DNA of 64,000 nt from Elysia chlorotica (Eukaryota; Mollusca; Gastropoda; Plakobranchidae), in NCBI GenBank assembly GCA_003991915.1, contig RQTK01000114.1, positions 652,399 through 716,398 of the forward strand, in the 5' to 3' direction. A program made the translations under genes and the position numbers. Under the pieces are notes generated by a model. That model was not told where the DNA came from, did not search any database, and saw nothing but the letters and a program-made list of their open reading frames with translations. Shown here piece by piece: positions 40,564 to 51,514 of this stretch (its first letter is position 1; every line of letters starts with the position of its first letter).

Positions 40564-43146
40564 TTTCATTGGTTTGTGAAAATCATTATGGTCTCTATTG
40601 TCTTTGTTTCAGTCTATGTCTGTCTGTCTCTGAATGTTTCTATCAATTTCATCAAGTAATGGGCGTACTCCTATATATTCTGACACCTTTTGTTCCATAG
40701 ACTATATTTTCAATCTCGTTCGACCCACTATCAGCCGAACAAATACATATTTAAACCGCTACTATAGTGTGATAATATTAGAATGTGTTCTTCTTTGTTG
40801 GTAGTTCCTACCCCATCCCTCCTTCGCACCCCCCCCCCCCCTTTTTAGCAGCTCCATTTTTTTTTATATTTTCACCAGTGAAACATGTACCAAATTCCAG
40901 ACATTAACTGGCAAAACGTTCTGGATGCCTGAGTTTGACTTTTCACATGCACTCTCGCTTTGTCTCAATGTTTCCTTTATTCCTCTCTGGATTTCTCTTC
41001 CTCCCTTTATGTTCCTCCTCTCTGATTTTATTTTTCTTCTATCATTACATGTGTCTTGATTGTGGAATTTTTGCAACTTTTTAGTGATGAGACTTAAGTT
41101 ATGATTGTTATATTATTCATGTTTATAACAACACAAATATATTAGTCAGCGAAATTACATAACACATGGCTTTTTTGTTTTTATTGATTCTTAAAGGCTA
41201 AAAGTGTGCCGCATTTTTTGCATCTTTTGCTATCTTTGGCTGCAACTTTTTGCAACACTGTATCTGTGTTATTCGCTTGAGAGCTACCTGGCCTCTGCCT
41301 TTCATCTGTTCTAAGTTCAAGAAGTGTGTCAATTATCTAAGATTTTGATCTTGTGTTTCAATCCCATTGTGTTTGTGTATTGGTTGTTTTTTGTTTTTGT
41401 TTTGTGTTTTTAAAATAAAACCTTTTAGTCTATCGCAAGAAGCAATGTAATGGTTGTTGGCATATTTTGATTAAATGGTCTTGTTTTACGCCTGGAGTAC
41501 ATTAAAATTGTTTCCTGGTTTTTTAGTTCACGAGTTGGCAGGCCGGGGTCATACTCCAGGAAGTTTGATCGCGCCGTGTCAAATCGATTTTCACAACGAT
41601 GTATGCTCTGTGCAGTTGTCAAGTTACATACTGGAGTGAGTCGGCGGAGAAATTTGAGGAGAAGCGAATCCTAAGTCTACATCTACATGCAGCACCAAAA
41701 GTTATATGGGGGCAAACTTTGGGTGGAAGATTTCCATGGTTATCTCTTCTCCAAATATCCCACCAGGTTAAAAAAATCAATATCGATTGCGGCAACCTGT
41801 CTGTCGATTTGAGCTCGTGGGCGAGTGTCTAGACACCGATCAAATGCTCTCTCATACTCTGGCTAAGGCTAGGATCAGACAGAAAGTGGTGTGTGTGTGT
41901 TTGAAATGTCTTTAGTGCCTGATCGAATCATGGGCAGCTCTGGTGAGTCTTGTCAATCCCTAATACTTTCTGTTGTATGAAGTCCAATCCAGGGCTTTTG
42001 GCAACACGAAATAGATCGTTTTATCGATCGATACAGAGAAAAATCGTGTGAAGAATGTGAAAACCGTTGAAAAATTAATACGTACCTGCTACATTTTTTT
42101 TACTTCCTTGCGTTTATATGGTAATGTTTATCTGACAATTTCGTTCGTCCTCTTCTAGCATTTTTTAAATTTTATTTGTGATGAGTGGAAAATTGGAAAT
42201 CATCTGCATGTCCAGTGTAATAATCGCATCACTTGGGCTTGTTTGGTTTCTTGGAATTCTAGAATGATGAGCCCACTAATGGTGTGTCTCAAGCACCACT
42301 TACAACTCTTTCTCCACTGTAAGAATGTAAGTGTGGGCGAATTCCACTCTCCTTGGGCCCATAATCATGCGTTGCTCATACGAGTATTGTAGTGTATGAA
42401 GTTTAATCGTGGACTTGGTGCATCCCTTGCTCGGATCAGGATCACTTAACAGTTTGTCTGCTCCGATGTTTTCCCAATCACCGCATCCTTTTAAGTCCAA
42501 ATTTCTTGCCCACGCATATTAGATCCTTGTTCATTCTCTAGAGCCTTGTTTTTTCCTACAATGTTGTTTATGCCAATTATGGAGTCCATCATAATTATCT
42601 ACTGTGTTTATATAAATGTTTTAACTTTATGTTTATATTGCCCTGTTAGGCACATCGTATCTAAAAAAATATGTTAACGTAGAGTTCCTGTTTGTACATG
42701 TTCTACTTTATTTACTCAAAACTTGTCACCCACCCTCCCCTTACCACGCGTCAGAGATTTATTTAGAAGTTATCATTTTGACAAAAGGATTTTACAGCGC
42801 AACACACAATGGTGCATTTATGATTATATTTTAGAGACTACCCCTTTCAAAAGCCAAATCTACCCATGTGCCTTTCAAACGGAGAGGGAAGTAAACGTTT
42901 TCCAACCAGCATTGGACAAACCGTTACAAAAAGTGTCACTCACAATTAGACTGAGTGGAGCACAAATCCGCTCTCTTGCATGAGAGCATTTTTAGTACAT
43001 TAATTCTATGCAATCACTTCTTATAGTGAACAGTTTTTTTATTTTCAATTTATTTATTTATTTTGGCGGTGAAAAACGATGGGCAAAATATTTCGTTACT
43101 TGTAGTAACAAGCATACAGAGCTTATTAAACAATCTTATTGCATTT
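40564..43146. other. Non-coding DNA with a candidate foldback element
   Basis: Imperfect inverted arms at about 41532-41600 and 41790-41880 (see findings) are the only structure. The open frames at 41599-41832 and 42723-42983 are unrecognised and lack splice support. Confidence 0.4.
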
Positions 43147-43169
43147 GGGGGGGGGGGGGGGGGGGGGGG
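43147..43169. repeat. Poly-G run of 23
   Basis: A single uninterrupted G homopolymer. Confidence 0.92.
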
Positions 43170-45333
43170 TGAAGAGATGAAAAAAAATTCAATGGAAATG
43201 TTTAACTAATTTGTGAATTTCATACAGTTGCTAGAAATTTTTTTCCCCAGTAAATATAGGCTTACACCAATAGATAATTACTTTTTGTTCTGTTTTGGTT
43301 TTTCTTGTTTGTTTTTAAATTCTTACTCATATTTCGCTTTATCTTTGAGCATCTGCGCCTCATCCATGCCACCTGTATCTGATTAGATAAATATCCCAAA
43401 ATAGACCAAATATGTTGCGAACGATCTATGCCGGACATTTAAAAATATATAAAGAAAGAAAAGGATGGTCATGATTTTAAGTCACTTTTTTCATAAATGC
43501 AGGAGTCTCCATGGTGTTTCTGAGACACATTTTTTATAGGTCGCTGAACTCACTTTCATTTTGACAATGTAGTTTGCTTCATTCACTCTATGCATTGTCC
43601 TGCCAAATTTGTTTATAATTATTCGGGTTTAGTTTTAGGTAAAATGGTGTTGTGTATCTAATTCAACACATCCAGCGTTCACTGTCAATGATTTTATCAT
43701 GCTTAATGGTAGTGCTTCGGTGGGTACACGTGTACCTACTGCAGAGCTTGCTTTGGAAGGTATACCTACACACAATATCAGGAATAAGCTTGACTTGAAC
43801 AATAAATTGTAAGATTTACGCTTGTATGCACATGCCATTATTGGGAAATGTTAACTTGCCTTATCTATGTAATGAATTATGATTTAACTTTTCGTAGTGA
43901 TTCAGCTAGCTCCACGGCGGATACGTTTTTCGGAATAGTGGCGACCAGAAGCACATAGATGGCATGAGGCAAACTTGGGGCTAGATCTAAAGTTGTGAGA
44001 TGTGTGATACTAGTGCGCGTGTACCCGCGGAAGCACTATCATGTTCTTTGCGCACCTGCCATCGGCCGTCTGGTGTAGTGGGGAGCCTTTCTGAGTGCTA
44101 TGGACATCACTGTTTTTCATGAGTTGTCTACTCAGCAGCGCTTTGCCTGAGAGGGTAAACAGTGACAAATCTCATGGTGAGGATTTCGCGTATATGGCAC
44201 AAGATAATTAAGGCGGGTGCTTCCTTCTTTACACCATAGTAAATACTATATCTGGACATTGTTCAGCCGCTTTAATCTCAATAAAGAAAGAGAGTGAGCA
44301 CACACCACGCCAGCTCCCTGTATCAAACGTACTGTGAACTTTTTTTCTAAACGTATTCCTTCTAAATGTATTATAGTCTATGGTTTTTCTGTCTGTCTTG
44401 GTGGTCAGTCTCATTGCCGTTATAATAACAGGGCTGGTTGCTATTTAAAAATATAAAATACTAAAATATCAGTGCCTCTGTGTGTGTAAAATAATTGCCC
44501 GTTCCTTTGTAATCTTTTGCCTATTGATTAACCTGCTGATATCTACACTGTCCCACTTAAAGTAAATAAGCCGAAAACACACCGCACAGTAGAGCGTAAT
44601 CGAACCAGTTGTGCACATGCGCACATGGATCCAACTCTTCGGTGAGAAGCCTCGCTGTTTTCAGAGACGATTATACCACATTGTAAAATTTAGGTACAGT
44701 ATTAATTTTTTTCAGTAGAAAAATTAATGCTTACTATTCAGTATTCAAACAATGCATCCCTAATTCAGCATATAAGTGAGGGGTTATTAGAATTAGTTGG
44801 TATTCATTGTTTTGAAAATAATTAATTCAAATGTTTTTTTTTCCTTTTCCTTGTCACTAAGATGTAACATCTACGTCAGTATATTAATTTATGGATGTGT
44901 GTGTGTGTATAAATATGTGGGAGCGATGGGGCTCGTTTGGTGTTATTTTTAATATACTAAACTGACCTTACAATGTGATAGACGGAAGTTCTTCAATTAA
45001 TTTCTGTTCGATTTATTTATCCTTTACAATAAAAGCAAGAGATCAATTTCTGGACCCAAGATAAAATAGTTGGCCTCATGATGTGTGATTTATATATCTG
45101 CGTAACAGAATTTTAAGTTTATGTGCCTTCAATAAATATCACGTTAATAACTCTGCCATCTAGCTTACTCATGTGTGAGAGAAAAAAATATCGGGGGGGG
45201 GGGGGGTCTTCAAATGCTTTGTGCACATTTTGAATGAACCGGTATATTATGCTGATCCTTCTCAAAGTAGGTTTTAGCTTCTTCACTATGAGGCGTGTCT
45301 CAGATTTTGCGGCCTAAGACAGTAGAAGTTAAC
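43170..45333. other. AT-rich non-coding DNA
   Basis: A 55-codon + strand open stretch ending at 43811 has mixed residue use but no start or family. A G run of 14 lies at about 45194-45207. There is no other structure. Confidence 0.45.
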
Positions 45334-45427
45334 GTGAACAAGGCGCGTTGAGAAGAGCTGACTGGACATAGTCTGTTCACGTGAACAAGGCGCATTGAGA
45401 AGAGCTGACTGGACATAGTCTGTTCTG
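45334..45427. repeat. 47-bp tandem duplication
   Basis: Two near-identical 47-bp copies (45334-45380 and 45381-45427) differ at only one or two bases. The junction creates the palindrome TTCACGTGAA, which contains an E-box. Confidence 0.93.
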
Positions 45428-45650
45428 TTGTCACCAGGTGCGCAGCACATTTGCATTGGTCTGTGCAGTTTGTGCACGTGGGTCACACCATTGGGCACTA
45501 TGGTTAAGTTTCTACCTTTCTGACGGCTTGTTGGGTTTTCATTTTTATTTCTATCCCACTTCCTTTGACACCGATGACTTAATTACTTCATAAATTATTT
45601 TGTTGATTGTGTAGCAGATCTATAGACCGTTACAAAAGATAACTTCACAG

Positions 45651-45906
<256 letters not shown>

Positions 45907-45970
45907 AATCGAGAAAGTAATGAAAGACAGAAAAGAAAAGTAAGTGAAAACAATGGGTTACTTGTACAGT

Positions 45971-46240
45971 TTACATCAGGACTTCAGAATACACGTTGTC
46001 GAAAATCCTCAATTTTTCCGCAGACCCAATTGTACCGAGGACTACATAGAGCTGTCCATGTTCAAAGAATGGCTCTGGTGCATACAGACTAAACTTGTGT
46101 GTCAATTTCTGATTAAAAGCATTATTAGCAGTGACTGCAAATGCTGGCCGGATTAGAAACTTTCCTGCGCGAGCAGAATGGAAAATGTTGTCCGACGGGA
46201 TGAGCAGAACACTCACAAGACTGAAACTGATTCTGACCAT
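45971..46240 (-). pseudogene. Decayed Helitron RepHel (Pif1-like helicase) C-terminal fragment
   Basis: The 89-residue minus-strand frame aligns with the end of the Pif1-like helicase of Helitrons. In order it shows IPSDN (family: PSD), a basic/hydrophobic stretch, FLIRPAFAVTANNA (family: FPVRPAFAMTINKAQGQ), then LYAPEPFFEHGQLYVVL (family: LYLPxPVFSHGQLYVALSR) and a closing VYSEVL. The intact enzyme unwinds DNA during rolling-circle transposition. Here NKAQGQ has become NNAFNQ and ALSR has become VLGT, both key helicase motifs, so the product cannot be functional. The 5' parts (Rep domain, Walker motifs) are absent. The recognition is from memory of the family pattern. Confidence 0.75.
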
Positions 46241-46672
46241 AGAGAGTCCCGATTTTTAACGTGGTTCAGCTTTGTAACGTTTAATATTATTAAATTAGGT
46301 TAATGTCATAATAATTATATTCTTGCGAGAAATACGAAACTGAAGCTGGTTCAAAACGTAGATCTAAATTTGGTTCAGCACTGCTTGCTCAACTTTTATT
46401 TTGATCAGCCAACTTTCAATTTGTTTCTTGTTGAAGGAAGGAGAGGAAGCAGTTGTTCAATTAATTACATTTTCTATTATTAATTCTTTAGTTTTTGGAA
46501 ATTGTGGTGAAATGAAGCATTTTTCCTTAAAATAAATGTCCTCATGCAATTTACAGTCAAAATACCATCTACCTGGGTAATTCCGTAGCTTTATATTGTG
46601 CGGTTTTAGAGATTTTGGGGTTCAAATATTTTTTACATTTGGGGTTCAAATATTTTGGATATAGCTCTTTTA

Positions 46673-46673
<1 letters not shown>
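46241..46673. other. AT-rich DNA upstream of the helicase remnant
   Basis: Presumably the eroded Helitron interior or flank. No further helicase motif is readable. TTTGGGGTTCAAATATTTT is repeated twice near 46615-46655. Confidence 0.4.

Positions 46674-46741
<68 letters not shown>
46674..46741. repeat. (TTA)n microsatellite
   Basis: About 22 perfect TTA units. Confidence 0.97.
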
Positions 46742-47039
46742 AATTCTTGTACAATTTAACATAACAGATACCATCTAGAATTCGCCACTGTGTGTGTCTT
46801 GTTTTGCTAATGGGCGTTTTTTTTTTTTTTTGGTTTGTATTTTTTTAAAGAAAATAACGCTTAAAAGCACGAATGGAGCGAAGGGAACGACGGATAGAAC
46901 GAAGTGAGATGGTGAGCTAGGAGACTTAAATACAACCACGAGAAGAGATAGAGTGGGGAAAGGTAGTGGGTGAGATGGAGAGACAAAGGAAACAGAGATG
47001 TGGGCATTGAGAGACAGAGAGGAAACAGATATATCGACA

Positions 47040-47069
47040 AAGAGAGAAAGAGAGAGAGGAAAGATAGAT

Positions 47070-47107
<38 letters not shown>

Positions 47108-47135
47108 GGGGGGGGGGGGGGGGGGGGGGGGGGGG
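47040..47135. repeat. (GA)n followed by a 30-G homopolymer
   Basis: Imperfect then perfect GA to about 47103 is followed by one T-free run of about 30 G (47106-47135). The whole tract is purine on the + strand. Confidence 0.95.
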
Positions 47136-48477
47136 CGCTGTGTATTGTGCCTGGCGACCTTCGAGTGGCTGTGTGAGTGTGTCTTAAAGAAAAGAAAACG
47201 TTTTTAATGACGCATGTGGTAGTCTAGACCTGCATTGACACAGTGACCTGGATTTTTCTTTTAAAAAACTAGGACATAGTTGGAAGGAATGGCGCTGGAG
47301 GTTGGAGGGAAAACAAGCCGAGGATTTCGTCTGGCGGACAGTGGGACATGAGGGAGGGGGTAGGGCACAGACAAGCCCGGCTTGGGGGCAGGAATGTTGT
47401 GGTAGGATACTCAGACAGTGTTAGTACTTGCTGGCTGAGATCAATGACCTAGCGGCGTCCGACGGAAGGGTGAAGCGGGGACAGGCAAGGCAGTAGTGAG
47501 TGGGATATTGTGTCTGTGTCCCGAAGGCCCACGGCTATCCGCGGCCTGCCGTTATTATTAGGTCCAAGGATAACGACCCAGACAGAGTTCGACTTGGCAT
47601 GAAAGGTTGGGAAAAAACTTAAAAGAGACCTCTCCGATTTCGTCTTAATGCTTTTTACAACAACGTATGCTTCTTTAGGCAGATGGATAGCGCGAGAGGA
47701 TAGCAGTAGTGAGAAAACATTGGTTGTCTGGCCCAAGAGAGCACGAGATAGGATTGGAGAGAGAATTGAGCGAAAGAGAGACATGCGCTGGAGGAAAACC
47801 AAGACATGGCGTATGCATGTCTAGTCAGTCTGGCCCGCGCATTGACTGCACATGTGTGTATGTGTTTTGGTGCAGGGAAACATTATATTGCGCTCGTGGT
47901 ACCTGCTCAACTGACTGCACTGCTGTGTAGATCTAGATGTGTGTGTTGTGCCAGCTTGCTTTCAGCAATGATGTAGAGTAGTGGAAGGACCTAGACCTAT
48001 GCGATTGGGCGAACAACACACCCGGGTCTAGATGTTCATCTACCTCTATATATGATCATTCTTCAAATGATGTGACTTTATTTAATTGATCTGTTTGTAA
48101 TTGGAATCACTGAAGGATTTATTTATTTACAGTATAATGGATGGCTGTTAATCTTTTTCGTTGGATCCTTTTGCTACGATTTCGTAATGTCACTGCTTCG
48201 TTAGTAATGGATGGCTAAATACATATTGCTCTGTTGCTTGTCTGGATGTCCCATGAGGCAGGGAGTGTCAGGTAAGCGGGACCTACCGTTAATCTACTTT
48301 TTTTTTAAATAAAAAGCTTAAAATCACGAATTCAGGTGGGGGTTTTGTTTAGTCGACCAAAGCTCTTTACACTATTACATATAGTTGATTTTACCGGGTA
48401 AATCTTTCTGGTTTGCTACTTCTGGCGATCTGTCGCTATTGATTTTCCGCTACTGTTTTTACTACTTCTACAACCAC
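47136..48477. other. Moderately GC-richer non-coding DNA
   Basis: No exon is firmly supported. A short open stretch ATG 48211 to CAG|GTAAGC at 48271 is in phase 1 and encodes a hydrophobic 20-residue start. It is noted but not called. Confidence 0.4.
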
Positions 48478-48550
48478 CACTATTAACCTACTCTCATTAG
48501 TCATTAGCACTGTTACTGCTACTACTACTACTACATGTACTTCTACTACT

Positions 48551-48729
<179 letters not shown>

Positions 48730-48735
48730 CCTTTG

Positions 48736-48920
48736 ATGCGCATTTTTTGTCAGCGATCTAGGGGAAGTTATACATCTATGGCCAAAATTAATGTATGTGC
48801 TAATCAAGGCACCCAGTCCAGAAAAGTGAAGAGTGCGAAGTCACGCGAGCAGACGACATTTGACTGGCAAGAAAAGATGCCTTGCGATTACGGGGCCCAT
48901 GGAGAAAACAAAGACGATTG
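48736..48920 (+). CDS. Candidate short first coding exon (unidentified)
   Basis: This open segment starts just after the (CTA)n array and ends at a textbook donor, GATTG|GTAAGT, in phase 2. There are two possible starts, ATG 48736 and ATG 48778. The second gives MAKINVCANQ and a polar, Lys-rich peptide of 47 codons plus two bases ending in an acidic ENKDD. The phase matches that of the exons ending at 8217 and 21752, so this could be a third alternative amino-terminus of the same transcription unit. The support is the donor, the phase and composition that is less AT-rich than its flanks. The peptide is short and not recognised, so a chance open frame is a real alternative. Confidence 0.38.
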
Positions 48921-49030
48921 GTAAGTGTATCTTTACAAGCTTCTAATCATAGCTCTATCATTGACTTACGGGGCTAATGAGCGATCAGTGAAGAATAGTA
49001 ATAAAGTGCGAACATTGTACCTATCCATAT

Positions 49031-49196
49031 CGCTAAGGCCAGAGCCAGACTGAAGCTGGTATCTGGTGTGGGTTATCATATTTTTTAGCCTCGGTCTGAC
49101 TGCGTTAATAAAATACAAGAGGGTTTTATAATGAACCCACAGCCAACCCACAACCCCACCGCAACCACAAGCGGGAGTCTGCTTCTGGCCTAAGAT
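49031..49196. mobile_element. Foldback (MITE-like) element
   Basis: The left end GCTAAGGCCAGAGCCAGACT is an imperfect inverted copy of the right end, which reads on the minus strand CTTAGGCCAGAAGCAGACT. A TGGTGTGGGTT / TGTGGGTT pair lies further inside. Total length is about 165 bp with no coding capacity. The family is not identified. Confidence 0.5.
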
Positions 49197-49319
49197 AAAT
49201 CAAAACTAATCGTGGATCTCTAGGGCGACTGGGGGTACCCAAGCAATGCAAAATTTTGTTTATTTGTTGCCAAGCGTCCAAAGTCATCCCTATATCGGAT
49301 ACATTTAGGACGGGTGGCA

Positions 49320-49375
49320 AGACTAATGTCTGGCAATTTTACGTGCTACCACTCAGAGGCAGTCCAGGGATACCA
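49320..49375 (-). mobile_element. SINE body fragment
   Basis: GACTAATGTCTGGCAATTTTACGTGCT and GGGATACCAT match the minus-oriented body at 9197-9245. Confidence 0.5.
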
Positions 49376-49520
49376 TAATAATAATAAATAATAATAATAA
49401 TTCACTTATAAAGCGCCAAAATCCACAGCAGTGCTCTATGGCGCTTAACATTAATAAAAACACTCACACACTATCTGAACACACACACACATCAATTTTT
49501 ACATTTAAATTGTTTTTGCG
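49376..49520. repeat. (ATA)n with a short dispersed-repeat-like segment
   Basis: AATAAT units precede TTCACTTATAAAGCGCCAAAATCC and TGCTCTATGGCGCTTA, whose GCGCC / GGCGC ends form an inverted pair. It resembles a common short interspersed tail, but I cannot name it. Confidence 0.4.
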
Positions 49521-49619
49521 AAGAATATTATTATGTTAGATTACATTAGTTTTATAATTATACATCTTTGTTTTTCTTAGGTCTAAGTAATTAGGGAGAT
49601 TCCCTTTAACCTTATCGAG

Positions 49620-49832
49620 GGGGGGGGGCTGATCTAATCCCACGATGGGCGGATTTATTAGTGCGATTTTCGCCCCCTGTAGCTGGTGTTTGTATGACGT
49701 GATCAGCTGAGACAGGAGTCATGGTATCCCCACCCTGTCTCGTGTGTGGCAGCACATAAAATCGTCAGATGTCAGTCTAGAGTAGAGGCCCGTTCACAAT
49801 ATAGTCTATATAGTGCTGACGTTGGACCTAAA
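49620..49832 (+). mobile_element. SINE body and tail copy, rearranged
   Basis: After a G run, ATCCCACGATGGGCGG resembles the region after the B box. GAGACAGGAGTCATGGTATC and CTCGTGTGTGGCAGCACATA match the copy at 40362-40563, and TATAGTGCTGACGTTGGACC is the tail. An unrelated 40-bp segment interrupts body and tail. Confidence 0.65.
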
Positions 49833-51485
49833 ACCGTGTTTTTATTTTTGTGGTTTCCTTCTGTAATTAGGCATGCGTCTATTATGAATGTACATGCCAA
49901 TGATGAGATTCGCGTCCAGACCGATTCTCTAGCCCCATGCATGAACCTGATAACCCATATTTTCCTTTGAACGACGAGATTTTAATGGCAAATAGGTTCC
50001 TATATTTTATTTTATTTGTCAAAATCAAATGGAAAGCAATTTATAATGTTTTGATGATCAAATTAAATATTCTAATTTAGTTAAAAAATGTTCTTCTTGT
50101 AACTTTTTTTTACATTTTATCTTAGTATGGGTTACCAGGTTCATGCATTGGGGCCACAGACTTATTCTATAATTTAGCCAATATAATTTAGATGTTTGTA
50201 CATTTCTTATGATTATTAATATAATTACTCTTAGAATCAGGGTTTTTCTTGTAAAGTGCATTTGCGTTCTCTTTTTCACATTTGGATTTTTAAAGCTGTC
50301 ACACAAGAATTCCCTATTTTCATGTTTGAATTTTTTTTATTTTATTTTTTTTTTTTGCGCCTTTTTCGCATTGGAAATTCCTATAAAGTATTTGCGCACT
50401 CTATGTCACTAATAATTTGTAATGTTACTTTCAATTTCTCTAAGTCATTATTTGAATCTGTTACTCGCACATTTGAACTGTAAATACTATATTAATTTCC
50501 AACTTCCTTACTATTCTCTTTCTTTAAGGAACTAAAAAATTATGACATGATTTAGCAACATTACAACTTGATATTGAACAACAGCCGGATATTATTAAGA
50601 TAACTATTATTGCGAGAAGGCATTGTGTTGTAGCCAAGCTTTTAGTCTTTTACATAATAAAATAGGTAGGCCCTAATAATGTGGTAAGAAAGAATGTTAT
50701 GTATTTCGTTCTCACACAGACAATACCACTTTAAAAAATTTACAAGAAAAAAAAAAGATCTACACTAAGTTTGCCTTTTAGTTACTCATTACAACCAATT
50801 TCAATGGATGTCTATGGAAGAGCCAAACTCATCGAACTCCATGCATTCCAAACAATAGGTGTTTACATTTAGCCTACGCAAACAGTGACAGGAAAGTGTG
50901 TTGAAATATGGACTAGAACTAAAGGGCATTCTTACTTTTTATGCAAAATATTCTCGTTAGTTGCTTTTTTCTCTGTGTCAGGCTCTCTCCGCTCTTACAA
51001 CAGTGTATTTCAATAGCGAAACGAGACATTAATTTATTCTTTATATCACAAACGCATCATACTCTCAACAATTCGCTTGAAATGATTTACAATGTGAGAA
51101 TCGTTTTACCTTCTTTTCCCAAAAATGATAATAGCTCACAACATGAACCTTCTCTAGATAAAAATTTGCGAAATTTTGTGTTAAGTCATTAAGGTTTTTT
51201 GTTTGCCGTGATATATATTTTTTTTACTTTTATGTACCTATTTTTTCGATCTTGGAACAAAGCAAGTCGATTAAAGTCATGTCTGCGTTTGACTAATGTC
51301 TGCGTTTGACTTTCATCCCTTCTATGATATCAATATGCGTCTACTAACATATTTGCAGATGACTGTGTTCTTGTTTCTCTTTGGATTTCTTTTTTCTTCT
51401 TTCTTTTTTTTTAAATGTTAATCGGAAGTTAGTGTCGGTATGTTTTTTCTTAAAAGGGAAAACAAAAAAATGCGAATAGTGCATA
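49833..51485. other. AT-rich non-coding DNA
   Basis: No repeats or exons are recognised. Long T runs near 50330-50355. Confidence 0.5.
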
Positions 51486-51514
51486 ACTAGTTGAGAACCC
51501 ACGAAATATGTGGG
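51486..51514 (-). mobile_element. Helitron 3' terminus (diverged)
   Basis: On the minus strand CCCAC-ATATTTC-GTGGG forms a 5-bp hairpin. It is followed by a 7-nt spacer TTCTCAA, then CTAG (51487-51490) and T. Sequence next to it (TGTGGGTATTGTGGAGTGGG, then GGAGGATTCCAGAT) recurs in diverged form near 51880-51930, suggesting a second, broken copy. Confidence 0.6.

Noticed and set aside
43640..43811. + strand open stretch ending NKLDLNNKL
   Set aside because: No start, no splice support and no known family. The length is within chance expectation.
48211..48271. Short open frame before a GTAAGC site
   Set aside because: Only 20 codons, phase 1 and AT-rich, with no further support.
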